Shown piece by piece: positions 47,151-56,308 of a stretch of DNA of 64,000 nt. This stretch comes from Sphingopyxis sp. FD7 (GTDB lineage Bacteria > Pseudomonadota > Alphaproteobacteria > Sphingomonadales > Sphingomonadaceae): NCBI RefSeq assembly GCF_003609835.1, contig NZ_AP017898.1, forward strand, positions 1,116,001 to 1,180,000, written 5' to 3'. Both the position numbers and the translations under genes were made by a program. The notes beneath the pieces are model-generated. The model searched no databases and was not told the origin of the DNA. It was given only the letters and a program-made list of their open reading frames with translations. The first letter of the stretch is position 1. Each line of letters opens with the position of its first letter.

Positions 47151-48795
47151 GCCCGTTGGTCTGTCGATCGCGGCCGCGCTGCTTGGTGCGGCAACCCCCG
47201 TCGGGGCGACCGACGGCGACGGCGCCGCGCTGAACGCGCTGGTTCGCGCGCGGCTGGCCGAAGAGCACGGCGCACCTGCGGCGGCGCTGTCGGCGCTGAA
47301 CGAGGTCGCGAGTCTGGCGCCCGGACTGCCGGGCGTACGCGGGCGGATGCTGGAACAGGCGATCGCGGCGGGCGACCTCGACGCGGCGCGGCGCGCGGCG
47401 CAGCCGTTGTGGGCGGCGGGCGACCATCGTTTCGACGCGCAACTCATCCTGCTGGTCGATGCGATGCGGCGATCCGACTGGAAGGCGGCGCGCGGTTTTC
47501 TGGCGGGACGCGCCGACAAGGCAGGCACGAGTTCGGTCGCGCGGCTCATCGTGCCGACCTTTCAGGCCTGGATCGACGTTGGCGCGCGCACGCGGCGGCC
47601 CGAGCGTCATCTGATCGCCGCCGCGGGCACGCGGGCGGAACCCGCGTTGATGCTCCAGGCCGTGCTGGTGCAGGCGGCAACGCGCCGCGCGGGCGAGGCG
47701 GCGCGACTGGCGGACGAGATCGGCCTGAGCGACCGGCTCAGCCAGCTCGTCGCGTTGCGCGCCGCGGCGACGCTCGATCGCGCGGGCGAAGGCGCGGCCG
47801 CCGAACGCCTCCGTGCGCGCATCGCGCTCGCGGCGGGTGAGCGCGAGGACTCGATGCTGCTGCTGCCCGACCAGCCGGTGAGCAGCCCGCGCGCGGGGAG
47901 TGCGCAGTGGCTCGGCCTGCTCGCCGACGGGCTGGCGCGCACGCCGAACGGCGACACCAGATTGCCCTTGCTGTTCGCGCGCGCCGCGCATTGGCTGAAC
48001 GACGAGGATTGGGCGGTGCGCGCAACGCTGGTCGAGGCGCTTGCCCGCGACGGACAGGAGGGTGCGGCCATCGCGCTGCTCGACGGCCTGCGCGGAAAAT
48101 TGCCCGCGGTCTTGGCGATGCGCCAGGCCGAGCTGATCGCCGACAGCGGCAATCCGGCGGCTGGCCTCGAACGCGCCGAGGCGGCCGCGCGCGACGACGC
48201 GCCGCGCACCTTGCTGGTGCGCCTTGCCGATCTGGCGCGGCGGTCGGGCGACGCCAGCGCCGCCGCGGCCGCCTATGAGCGACTGGACGCGGCGCTGGGC
48301 GAGGAGGACCGCGCGCTGCGCAGTTCGCTGTTGCTTGCCCGCGCCGAGCTGAAGTTGCAGGCCGATGAATGGGACGCGGCGTCACCGCTGATCGAGCGTG
48401 CGGTGGCCCTGCAGCCCGACGATCCCGTCGTGCTCAATTTCGCGGGCTATTCGGCGCTCGAACGACGCAGGGATGTCGAGCAATCGCTCGCGCGGATCGA
48501 AACAGCGTGGGCCAAGGCGCCGCAAAATCCAAGCATCACCGATTCGCTTGGCTGGGCCTATTTCCTGACCGGGCGCACCGACGAAGCGGTCGAGTTGCTC
48601 GAAAAGGCGCAGCGCGGCGAACCCGACAATGCGGTGATCGTCGAGCATCTGGGCGACGCCTATTGGCAGGCGGGCCGCAAGTTTCAGGCGCGCTATAGCT
48701 GGCGCGCGGCGGCGCTGCTCGCCGACGCCGAGATGGCGACGCGGATCGAGGCGAAGCTGCGCGACGGGCTGACTCCGGCGACGGTGGCGCCATGA
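47137..48795 (+). CDS. Exported tetratricopeptide-repeat protein, start codon unusual
   Basis: 552 aa from the proposed ATC 47137. That start gives a signal peptide (RICKPVGLSIAAALLGAATPVGA) followed by TPR-like helices, with clear TPR units toward the C-terminus (DPVVLNFAGYSALERRRDVE, ITDSLGWAYFLTGRTDEAVE, NAVIVEHLGDAYWQAGR). The first standard start codon in frame is ATG 47347, which would remove the signal peptide and 70 residues of evident protein sequence. The frame is open back to 47038. Its stop overlaps ispE (ATGA). Likely periplasmic or outer-membrane scaffold; partner unknown. Confidence 0.8.
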   Translation: MRICKPVGLSIAAALLGAATPVGATDGDGAALNALVRARLAEEHGAPAAALSALNEVASLAPGLPGVRGRMLEQAIAAGDLDAARRAAQPLWAAGDHRFDAQLILLVDAMRRSDWKAARGFLAGRADKAGTSSVARLIVPTFQAWIDVGARTRRPERHLIAAAGTRAEPALMLQAVLVQAATRRAGEAARLADEIGLSDRLSQLVALRAAATLDRAGEGAAAERLRARIALAAGEREDSMLLLPDQPVSSPRAGSAQWLGLLADGLARTPNGDTRLPLLFARAAHWLNDEDWAVRATLVEALARDGQEGAAIALLDGLRGKLPAVLAMRQAELIADSGNPAAGLERAEAAARDDAPRTLLVRLADLARRSGDASAAAAAYERLDAALGEEDRALRSSLLLARAELKLQADEWDAASPLIERAVALQPDDPVVLNFAGYSALERRRDVEQSLARIETAWAKAPQNPSITDSLGWAYFLTGRTDEAVELLEKAQRGEPDNAVIVEHLGDAYWQAGRKFQARYSWRAAALLADAEMATRIEAKLRDGLTPATVAP

Positions 48796-49643
48796 ACCTG
48801 TCGATGCGCGAGACGGGATGGGCGAAGATCAACCTCGCGCTCCACGTCCGTGCGCGGCGCACCGACGGCTATCACGAGATCGAGACGCTGTTCGCTTTCG
48901 TCGATGGCGGCGATGGGATCGAAGCGGTTGTCGCCGACGCCGACACGCTGTTCATCGACGGCGAGTTTGCGGAGAGCCTGAGCGCGGATGCGGACAATCT
49001 GGTGCTGCGCGTGCTGGCGTTGCTGCGCGACCGCTATGGCGCCGACCGCGTGCCGCCGCTCGCGGTAACGCTCACCAAGCGGCTTCCGGTCGCGGCGGGG
49101 ATCGGCGGCGGGTCGGCCGATGCCGCGGCAATGGCGCGGCTGGTCCGCGCGCATTTCCTGCCCGAGCTGGGCGATGCGACGCTCGCGCGGGTCGTCGGTC
49201 CGCTGGGCGCGGACATCGCTGCCTGCGTGGCGAGCAAGGCCTGCATGGGATCGGGGGTCGGCGAGGAATTGCACGCCGTCGCCGGGCTGCGGATCGAGGG
49301 AATGCCGGTGCTGCTGGTCAATCCGCGCCAGCCCGTCGCGACCGGGCCGGTCTTTGCCGCGTGGGACGGGATCGACCGCGGCCCGCTCTACATTGGCGCC
49401 GACCACCGCGCGCAGCTGATCGGCGCTCGCAACGATTTGCAGCGTCCCGCAACCGCGGCCTGTCCGGCGATTGCCGACATATTGCTCGAACTCGGCGCGC
49501 TGCGGCCGTGGCTGGCGCGCATGTCGGGATCGGGAGCGACCTGTTTCGCGCTGTTCGACGCGGCGTGCGAACGCGACGCGGCGGCGGCGACGCTCGCGGC
49601 GCGGCATCCGGGCTGGTGGCTGATGGCGGGGGCATTGCGGTGA
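48792..49643 (+). CDS. ispE: 4-diphosphocytidyl-2-C-methyl-D-erythritol kinase
   Basis: GHMP kinase of the non-mevalonate isoprenoid pathway, 283 aa. GWAKINLALHV near the N-terminus, ATP-binding PVAAGIGGGSADAAAMARL, and MSGSGATCFALF. Overlaps the TPR gene (ATGA) and the following amidohydrolase (GTGA). Confidence 0.94.
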   Translation: MNLSMRETGWAKINLALHVRARRTDGYHEIETLFAFVDGGDGIEAVVADADTLFIDGEFAESLSADADNLVLRVLALLRDRYGADRVPPLAVTLTKRLPVAAGIGGGSADAAAMARLVRAHFLPELGDATLARVVGPLGADIAACVASKACMGSGVGEELHAVAGLRIEGMPVLLVNPRQPVATGPVFAAWDGIDRGPLYIGADHRAQLIGARNDLQRPATAACPAIADILLELGALRPWLARMSGSGATCFALFDAACERDAAAATLAARHPGWWLMAGALR

Positions 49644-50371
49644 GCGAGGCCTGGCGCCAGCTGGGAGAGCCGCGCGCAGGCGGCATCTTGCTGATCGGCG
49701 ATCATGCGTCGGCGCATGTGCCGGACGATGTCGATCTGGGCATCGATCCCGCGCTGCTCACCAACCATATCGCGATCGACATCGGCGTCGCGGAGGTCGC
49801 GGCGCTGCTCGTCGACGGCGGCGCGGTCGATGCGGCGATCCTCGGCGGTGTGTCGCGGCTCGTCGTCGATCTCAACCGCGAAGAGGATGCACCGGGCGTG
49901 CTGCCGATCGCAAGCGACGGCCATGCCGTGCCGGGCAATGCCCTGAACGATGCGGCGCGCGAGGCGCGGCTGGCGCGGTTTTTCCGGCCCTATCACGACC
50001 ATATCGCGGCGACGATTGCGAGGCACCGCCCCGCGATGATCCTGTCGTTGCACAGCTTTACCCCCGCGCTGTGGGCGCATCCCGATCAGGCGCGGCCCTG
50101 GCACGTCGGGGTGCTTTATAATGAGGACGACCGGCTGGTCGCCGGGGCGATTGCTGCGCTGGAGGCCGAAGGGCTGCTCGTCGGCGATCAGCAACCCTAT
50201 TCGGGCAAGGTGCTCAACGCGACGATGAACCGCCACGCCGAGGCGAACAACATCCCCTATATCGGCATCGAGATGCGGCAGGACCTGGTCGGCGATGCGG
50301 CAGGGCAGGCGCTGTTCGCCGAGCGACTGGCGCGCATGTGCAGGAAAGTGGCGTTGAACATCGGCGCATAG
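49640..50371 (+). CDS. N-formylglutamate amidohydrolase family protein
   Basis: 243 aa metallo-hydrolase of the N-formylglutamate deformylase family (histidine/formylated amino acid degradation), though substrates of this branch are often unassigned. Features are ILLIGDHASAHVPDDVDLG (first metal ligands), RLVVDLNREEDAPG, LSLHSFTPALW and IPYIGIEMRQDLV (catalytic Glu). Start is GTG 49640, overlapping the ispE stop; the family N-terminus begins there. No hut genes nearby. Confidence 0.88.
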   Translation: MSEAWRQLGEPRAGGILLIGDHASAHVPDDVDLGIDPALLTNHIAIDIGVAEVAALLVDGGAVDAAILGGVSRLVVDLNREEDAPGVLPIASDGHAVPGNALNDAAREARLARFFRPYHDHIAATIARHRPAMILSLHSFTPALWAHPDQARPWHVGVLYNEDDRLVAGAIAALEAEGLLVGDQQPYSGKVLNATMNRHAEANNIPYIGIEMRQDLVGDAAGQALFAERLARMCRKVALNIGA

Positions 50372-50430
50372 GCGTGTAGAGGCGCATCTCGCCGCCGATT
50401 TGCGAAACAAAATTATCAGGATTGAGTAAA

Positions 50431-52290
50431 ATGCCTTCTTATCGTTCGCGCACCACGACTCACGGCCGCAACATGGCCGGTGCCCGCGGCCTGTGGCGCG
50501 CGACAGGGATGAAGGACAGCGACTTCGGCAAGCCGATCATCGCGGTGGTCAACAGCTTCACCCAGTTCGTGCCGGGTCACGTCCACCTCAAGGATCTGGG
50601 CCAGATGGTCGCGCGCGAGATCGAGGCGGCGGGCGGAGTCGCCAAGGAGTTCAACACCATTGCGGTCGATGACGGCATCGCGATGGGGCATGACGGGATG
50701 CTCTATTCGCTCCCCAGCCGCGACCTGATCGCCGACTCGGTCGAATATATGGTCAATGCGCATTGCGCTGACGCGATGGTGTGCATTTCCAATTGCGACA
50801 AGATCACGCCGGGGATGCTCATGGCGGCGCTGCGCATCAACATTCCGGTGGTGTTTGTGTCGGGCGGGCCGATGGAGGCCGGCAAGGTCGTGCTGAAAGG
50901 CAAGCAGGTCGCGCTCGATCTGGTCGACGCGATGGTTGCCGCGGCGGACGAGAAATATAGCGACGAAGAGGTGCTGGCGATCGAGCAGGCGGCGTGCCCG
51001 ACCTGTGGCAGCTGTTCGGGGATGTTTACCGCCAATTCGATGAACTGTCTGACCGAGGCGCTGGGGCTGTCGCTGCCGGGCAATGGCTCGACGCTTGCGA
51101 CCCACGCCGACCGCAAGCAATTGTTCCTGCGCGCCGGGCGGATTGTCGTCGAAATGTGTCGCCGTCATTATGAGGAAGGCGACGACAGCGTGCTGCCCCG
51201 CAATATCGCGACCTTCGAGGCGTTTGAAAATGCGATGAGCCTCGACATCGCGATGGGCGGGTCGACCAACACCGTGCTCCACCTGCTCGCCGCCGCGCAC
51301 GAGGCGGGGGTCGATTTCACCATGGCCGACATCGACCGGTTGTCGCGCCGCGTTCCATGCCTGTCGAAAGTCGCGCCGGCGAAGAGCGACGTCCATATGG
51401 AGGATGTCCACCGCGCGGGCGGAATCATGGCGATCCTCGGCGAACTCGACCGCGCCGGACTGCTCCACGCGCATCTGCCGACGGTGCACAGCGCGACGCT
51501 CGGCGATGCCCTCAATAAATGGGACATTGCCCGGACGAACGATCCCGAGGTGCAGCAATTCTTCATGGCCGCCCCCGGCGGCGTGCCGACGCAGACTGCC
51601 TTCAGCCAGGACCGGCGCTGGGATTCGCTCGACCTCGACCGGGAAGGCGGCGTGATTCGCTCGGCCGATCATGCGTTCAGCAAGGATGGCGGATTGGCGG
51701 TGCTCAGCGGCAATATCGCGCTCGACGGCTGTATCGTGAAGACCGCGGGGGTCGATGAAAGCATCCTGAAGTTCAGCGGCCCCGCCAAAGTGTTCGAGAG
51801 CCAGGATGCTGCGGTCACCGGCATATTGACCGGACAGGTCGCGGCGGGCGACGTCGTCGTCATCCGTTACGAAGGGCCAAAGGGCGGGCCGGGGATGCAG
51901 GAAATGCTCTATCCGACGAGCTATCTGAAGTCGAAGGGGCTGGGCGCCGCCTGTGCGCTGGTCACCGACGGGCGTTTTTCGGGCGGCACGTCGGGCCTGT
52001 CGATCGGTCATGTCTCGCCCGAGGCGGCCGAGGGCGGCACGATCGGGCTGGTCGAAAATGGCGACCTCATCACCATCGACATCCCGGCGCGCACGATCAC
52101 GCTCGCCGTGGCCGATAGCGTGCTGGCCGAACGCCGCGCCGCGATGGAGGCAAAGGGGGAGGCCGCCTGGCAACCCGAAAAACCGCGGCCGCGCAAGGTT
52201 TCGGTCGCGCTGCAAGCCTATGCCGCGATGACGACGAGCGCCGCGCGCGGCGCGGTGCGCGACCTGTCGCAGCTGAAGGGCAAGGGATGA
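50431..52290 (+). CDS. ilvD: Dihydroxy-acid dehydratase
   Basis: Fe-S dehydratase of valine, leucine and isoleucine synthesis, 619 aa. Cluster and active-site segments are [16 protein letters not shown] and [40 protein letters not shown] and [21 protein letters not shown] complete the signature. ATG 50431 ([22 protein letters not shown]) is preferred over TTG 50422. The downstream lipoprotein overlaps by ATGA. A threonine dehydratase-like gene of the same pathway starts at 63.35 kb. Confidence 0.96.
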   Translation: MPSYRSRTTTHGRNMAGARGLWRATGMKDSDFGKPIIAVVNSFTQFVPGHVHLKDLGQMVAREIEAAGGVAKEFNTIAVDDGIAMGHDGMLYSLPSRDLIADSVEYMVNAHCADAMVCISNCDKITPGMLMAALRINIPVVFVSGGPMEAGKVVLKGKQVALDLVDAMVAAADEKYSDEEVLAIEQAACPTCGSCSGMFTANSMNCLTEALGLSLPGNGSTLATHADRKQLFLRAGRIVVEMCRRHYEEGDDSVLPRNIATFEAFENAMSLDIAMGGSTNTVLHLLAAAHEAGVDFTMADIDRLSRRVPCLSKVAPAKSDVHMEDVHRAGGIMAILGELDRAGLLHAHLPTVHSATLGDALNKWDIARTNDPEVQQFFMAAPGGVPTQTAFSQDRRWDSLDLDREGGVIRSADHAFSKDGGLAVLSGNIALDGCIVKTAGVDESILKFSGPAKVFESQDAAVTGILTGQVAAGDVVVIRYEGPKGGPGMQEMLYPTSYLKSKGLGAACALVTDGRFSGGTSGLSIGHVSPEAAEGGTIGLVENGDLITIDIPARTITLAVADSVLAERRAAMEAKGEAAWQPEKPRPRKVSVALQAYAAMTTSAARGAVRDLSQLKGKG

Positions 52291-52649
52291 TTCGCACACG
52301 CGGCGCGGCGCTGGTTGTGGCGATGTTGCTGGCCGCGTGCGGCGGCGCGTCAGGCGATGAGGCGGCGGATGCGGGCAAGGAGCGGATCGAATGCGCGCTG
52401 GAGGGCGCGGACGCCTTCGCGCGCGACTGCACGGTCGAGGAAATGAGCGGTGCGGATGGCGCGGTTCTGGTCGTCGGCCGCGGCGACGTCGGATACCGGC
52501 GTTTGCAGATCACGACCGACGGGCGCGGAGTCGTATCGGCCGATGGCGCCGAGCCCGCGAAGGTGACGATCATTGGCGACAAGCTGATCGAAGTCGCGAT
52601 CGGCAGCGATCGATATCGCTTGCCTGCCAACACCGGCGGCGGCGAATAG
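52287..52649 (+). CDS. Small putative lipoprotein
   Basis: 120 aa. Residues 1-17 are a lipoprotein signal peptide with lipobox LLAAC (Cys18), then a ~100-residue domain with regular beta strands ([41 protein letters not shown]) and a Cys pair (CALEG, DCTVEE). Not recognised. Starts inside the ilvD stop (ATGA). Confidence 0.8.
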   Translation: MIRTRGAALVVAMLLAACGGASGDEAADAGKERIECALEGADAFARDCTVEEMSGADGAVLVVGRGDVGYRRLQITTDGRGVVSADGAEPAKVTIIGDKLIEVAIGSDRYRLPANTGGGE

Positions 52650-52738
52650 AAACCGTGTCATTTCTTTGCTTTGCTCGCATTGACGACTAACCACGCTTCC
52701 GCAGCGACATTTCTGTCGGTCATGCTAATCTCGGTGCC

Positions 52739-54088
52739 ATGTCCGTTCCCGCCGACGCTCCCGTCCTGACCGCCGATGCGATGCGCGTGGCCGAGGCCGA
52801 ATGCGTCGCTGCGGGCACGCCGCTCAGCGAGCTCATGGAGCGCGCGGGCGCGGCAGTCGCGGACATCGCCTGGCGCATGTCGGCAGGCGCGCCGGTCCTG
52901 ATCCTGTGCGGTCCCGGTAACAACGGCGGTGACGGCTATGTCGCGGCGCGCCGCCTGGCGGAGCGCGGCGCGACGGTGCGCGTAGCGGCATCGGCCGATC
53001 CGGCGACCGATCTCGCGCGCGCGGCGCGCGCGGCGTGGACCGGGCCGGTCGAGTCGATCGACGCCGCGCTGGCGGCCGCGCCGCTGATCGTCGATGCGCT
53101 GTTCGGCGTCGGCCTGTCACGGCCGATCGCGGACAATCTGGCGGCGGCGCTGCGGCGCCTGTCGGGCCGGGTGCTCGCCGTCGATGTGCCGAGCGGAGTC
53201 GACAGCGATGGCGGCGCGGACTGGATGCCGCCACTGGTCGCCGACGTCACGCTGGCGCTCGGTGCGCTCAAGCCCGCGCATGTGCTGTTGCCGACGGCGG
53301 CGGCATGCGGGCGGGTGCAGCTGGCGCCGATCGGGATTGCTGCGGAGGGGGCGATGCGGACACTGCCCCGGTTCCGGCGGCAGCCGCCCGACGCCGCGGC
53401 GCACAAGTTCAGTCGCGGCATGCTGCTCGTCTTTGCCGGGCCGATGCGCGGCGCCGCCGGGCTGGCCGCCGCCGCCGCGCTGCGTGCGGGGGCTGGCTAT
53501 GTCGTGCTCGGTGGCGGCGACGGCGCGCCGCTTTCGGCGATCATCGCCGAGGGGAGCGAGACGTTGCGCGAACGTCTGAATGACCCGCGCGTCGATGCGG
53601 TCGTCATCGGGCCCGGATTTCCGGCGGGGGAGCCATTGCTGTTCGATGTCGAGGCGGCGCTCGATTCGGGCAAGCCGCTGGTGCTCGACGCCGCCGCGAT
53701 CGACGCCGCACTGCCGCGCCTGTGCGGAACGCCGCGCAAGGTGATCCTGACGCCGCACGAAGGCGAGTTCGCGCGGGCCTTTCCGCAAGCGCACGGCAGC
53801 AAGATCGACCGCGCGCGGGCCGCCGCCACGCTTACGCAAGCGGTCGTTGTCTACAAGGGCGCGGATACGATCATCGCCGCACCCGACGGCCGCGTTGCGG
53901 CGGCCTGGCCCGGAAATCCCTGGCTGGCGACCGCGGGAACGGGCGATGTGCTCGCAGGAGCGTGCGGCGCGATGCTGGCACGCGGCAGCGATGCCTTCGA
54001 CGCTGCTGTCGCTGCGGTGGGCTGGCATATTGCGCGCGCGGCGCATATAGGCCCCGGCCTTGTGGCCGACGATCTGATAAGGGACTGA
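52739..54088 (+). CDS. nnrE: Bifunctional NAD(P)H-hydrate epimerase / ADP-dependent dehydratase
   Basis: Repairs hydrated NAD(P)H. 449 aa fusion: epimerase domain (residues ~1-200; LILCGPGNNGGDGYVAARRLAERG, VDALFGVGLSRPIADN, AVDVPSGVDSDGG) and dehydratase domain (~210-449; GMLLVFAGPMRGAAGLAAAAAL, VLTPHEGEFARAF, WLATAGTGDVLAGACGAML). Both active-site regions look intact. Followed after one base by the methyltransferase gene. Confidence 0.93.
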   Translation: MSVPADAPVLTADAMRVAEAECVAAGTPLSELMERAGAAVADIAWRMSAGAPVLILCGPGNNGGDGYVAARRLAERGATVRVAASADPATDLARAARAAWTGPVESIDAALAAAPLIVDALFGVGLSRPIADNLAAALRRLSGRVLAVDVPSGVDSDGGADWMPPLVADVTLALGALKPAHVLLPTAAACGRVQLAPIGIAAEGAMRTLPRFRRQPPDAAAHKFSRGMLLVFAGPMRGAAGLAAAAALRAGAGYVVLGGGDGAPLSAIIAEGSETLRERLNDPRVDAVVIGPGFPAGEPLLFDVEAALDSGKPLVLDAAAIDAALPRLCGTPRKVILTPHEGEFARAFPQAHGSKIDRARAAATLTQAVVVYKGADTIIAAPDGRVAAAWPGNPWLATAGTGDVLAGACGAMLARGSDAFDAAVAAVGWHIARAAHIGPGLVADDLIRD

Positions 54089-54089
54089 C

Positions 54090-55289
54090 ATGGGCGAAGC
54101 AGCGCTGATCGAGCGCATTGCCGCGCGCGGGGACGGCGTCACGGGCGACGGCCGCCACGTGGCGGGCGGCGTTCCGGGCGACCGCGTGCGCGACGACGGC
54201 ATCCTCATTCCGGGACCGAACCGCGCCGAGCCCCCGTGCCGCCATTTCGGCAAATGCGGCGGGTGCCAGTTGCAGCATGTTGCGGAGCCTGCGCTGGCCG
54301 ACTTCGTGCGCGACCGCGTCGTTGGCGGTCTGGCGGGGCAGGGGGTGCCCTTTGGCGACGTTCTGCCCGCGCTGCTGTCGCCGCCGCAGAGCCGCCGCCG
54401 CGCGGCGCTGACCGCGCTTCGGAGCGGAAAGCAGGTCGCGATCGGGTTCAACGCCGCGCAGAGTAACCAGATCGTCGATATGCGGATGTGCCCGCTACTT
54501 GCCCCTGAGTTGTTCGCGCTGGTCGCGCCGGTCCGCGACCTGCTGGTGATGATCGCGCAGCCGCGGCGACCTGTGAAGGTCAAGCTGCAACTGCTCGATC
54601 AGGGCGTCGAATTGATATTGGAGGGCGTGAAGGCCGAAGGACTCGATGCCGCCATGGCGCTGCAGGATTTCGCCGGTGCGCACCATCTCGCGCGCTTTGC
54701 GATCGATCAGGGCGACGGGCTCGAAATCCTGTGGCAGCCCGATCCGCCGACGGTTCGTTTTGGCGACATCGCGGTCGAAGTCCCGCCCTTCGCCTTTCTG
54801 CAACCGACGGCGGCGGGGCAGGCGGCGCTCGTCGATGCGGTCGCCGGGGCCATCGGCGACGCGCCCGCGGTGGCCGACCTTTTCGCCGGGGTCGGCACCT
54901 TTGCGCTGTCGGTGCAGGCGGGGCGCAAAGTCTATGCGGCCGAAGGCGCGCGTGATGCGATCGCGGCGCTGGCGGGGGCCGCCAATCGGGCCCGTGCGCT
55001 CGTCGCAACCGAGCATCGCGACCTGTTCCGTCGCCCGCTGGTTCCCGCCGAGCTCAATCGGTTCGGCGCGGTCATCCTCGACCCGCCGCGCGCGGGCGCG
55101 GAGGAGCAGGTGAAACAGCTTGCGGCGTCAGTGACGCCGGTGATCGCCTATGTCAGCTGCAATCCCGCAAGCTTTGCGCGCGATGCGAAAATCCTCGTCG
55201 AGAGCGGGTACAGGCTCGATTGGGTGCAGCCCGTCGGCCAGTTCCGCTGGTCGACCCATGTTGAACTGGCCGCGCGGTTCTCGAAATAG
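54090..55289 (+). CDS. Class I SAM-dependent 23S/tRNA uracil-5-methyltransferase (RumA-type)
   Basis: 399 aa member of the TrmA/RlmC/RlmD family. An Fe-S cluster motif CRHFGKCGGCQLQ near the N-terminus replaces or follows a shortened TRAM segment; Rossmann motif ADLFAGVGTFALSVQAG; catalytic pair DPPRAGAEEQVKQLAAS and VSCNPASFARD (nucleophile Cys). Which uridine it modifies cannot be told from sequence, though TrmFO in the same genome already makes T54 of tRNA, so rRNA is likelier. Confidence 0.9.
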   Translation: MGEAALIERIAARGDGVTGDGRHVAGGVPGDRVRDDGILIPGPNRAEPPCRHFGKCGGCQLQHVAEPALADFVRDRVVGGLAGQGVPFGDVLPALLSPPQSRRRAALTALRSGKQVAIGFNAAQSNQIVDMRMCPLLAPELFALVAPVRDLLVMIAQPRRPVKVKLQLLDQGVELILEGVKAEGLDAAMALQDFAGAHHLARFAIDQGDGLEILWQPDPPTVRFGDIAVEVPPFAFLQPTAAGQAALVDAVAGAIGDAPAVADLFAGVGTFALSVQAGRKVYAAEGARDAIAALAGAANRARALVATEHRDLFRRPLVPAELNRFGAVILDPPRAGAEEQVKQLAASVTPVIAYVSCNPASFARDAKILVESGYRLDWVQPVGQFRWSTHVELAARFSK

Positions 55290-55290
55290 C

Positions 55291-55366
55291 GTCGCCCCCA
55301 CGACGGCGGGGGCCGCTGGCAAGCTTGTGCTACGCCTATGGCGGCCCCCGCCTTCGCGGGGGCGAC
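55291..55366. repeat. Inverted repeat between convergent genes
   Basis: GTCGCCCCC (55291-55299) and GGGGGCGAC (55358-55366) close a 76-base unit; inner arms GGCGGGGGCCGC and GCGGCCCCCGCC also pair. Lies one base after the methyltransferase stop and nine bases before the stop of the convergent MAPEG gene, so it would act as a bidirectional terminator. Confidence 0.7.
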
Positions 55367-55375
55367 GCCTGTATT

Positions 55376-55810
55376 TCAATGCAGCACAAAGCCCATGAAG
55401 GCGTGGATGCAGAGCGCGAGCAGGGCAAGGCTTGCCAGCGCGAACACCAGGAAACGCCACATCACGCGGTTGACGGTGACCTGGATCAGGCTGTGAATGA
55501 TCTGCAGCACGACATAGGCCCAGGCGATCTGCGCGTTCAACCCGCCGCCCATGCCGCCGACCGCCAGGGCAATTGCAATGGCGTAAAAGACGGTCGGCTG
55601 CTCCATCAGATGATTGTAATTATGGGCCTTCCACTGAACCTCAGGCGGCAGCACATCGTCGAGCCCCTTGCCGGTGCCGCCGACCATCTTGGCGGCGTCG
55701 ATCTTGGCGCGCTGCATCGCCGGGATGCGCGTCGCATACATCCACACCCACATGACCATCGACCACAGCGCGAGCGTCGCGACCGGGCCCAGAATTGCGT
55801 TCGTATCCAT
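55376..55810 (-). CDS. MAPEG family membrane protein (copy 1)
   Basis: 144 aa with four membrane helices. Shares with its upstream neighbour LPPE-x2-WK-x-HNY-x-HL-x-EQPT-x-FYA and AWAYVVL-x-I-x-HSL-x-Q-x-TVNR, the MAPEG signature (membrane-associated eicosanoid/glutathione metabolism). In bacteria most members are of unknown activity. ATG 55810 gives the family length; the longer frame upstream overlaps the next gene. Confidence 0.85.
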   Translation of the reverse strand: MDTNAILGPVATLALWSMVMWVWMYATRIPAMQRAKIDAAKMVGGTGKGLDDVLPPEVQWKAHNYNHLMEQPTVFYAIAIALAVGGMGGGLNAQIAWAYVVLQIIHSLIQVTVNRVMWRFLVFALASLALLALCIHAFMGFVLH

Positions 55811-55820
55811 GATGGCTCCT

Positions 55821-56252
55821 TCAGCCCAGAGTGGCGATGACCGCGAGAATCGACAGCGCGAACAGGCAGAATGTCGCGAGCGCGAAGATCGTAAAGCGTA
55901 CCGGGATGCGGTTGACGGTCGCTTGCCACAGGCTGTGGACGATGCGCAGCACGACATAGGCCCAGGCAAGGCTGCGCGTCAGCTCGGTGTCGCCGCCCGA
56001 CAGGTGCAGGAAGATAAGGACGGCGTAAAAGATCGTCGGCTGTTCGCACAAATGCGTATAGTTATGCGACTTCCAGTTGGTTTCGGGCGGCAGCACATTT
56101 TCCAGATCGGCGCCGCGCCCGCCCGGCGGCGCGGCCTTGATGTCGACCCCGATCTTGGCCATCGCCGAAAAACGGGTCACCGCGACCCAGCCGAGCATGA
56201 TGATCGTCCACAGCGCCAGCACGGCGCCGGGTGCAAGTAAACTGTCTGACAT
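55821..56252 (-). CDS. MAPEG family membrane protein (copy 2)
   Basis: 143 aa, four helices (LALWTIIMLGWVAVTRF, TIFYAVLIFLHL, LAWAYVVLRIVHSLW, FTIFALATFCLFALSILAVI). About half of aligned positions match copy 1, ten bases downstream, implying an old tandem duplication. The two may form a hetero-oligomer. Confidence 0.85.
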   Translation of the reverse strand: MSDSLLAPGAVLALWTIIMLGWVAVTRFSAMAKIGVDIKAAPPGGRGADLENVLPPETNWKSHNYTHLCEQPTIFYAVLIFLHLSGGDTELTRSLAWAYVVLRIVHSLWQATVNRIPVRFTIFALATFCLFALSILAVIATLG

Positions 56253-56308
56253 GGCTTCCCCCTCCGTTATCAGGCCGCGATGCTAGGCAAGATGCGGCAA
56301 TATGCAAT

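Noticed and set aside
45021-47549. Minus-strand open frame opposite the ETF-QO gene
   Set aside because: Antisense shadow; no recognisable motif and low-complexity His/Arg/Asp composition.
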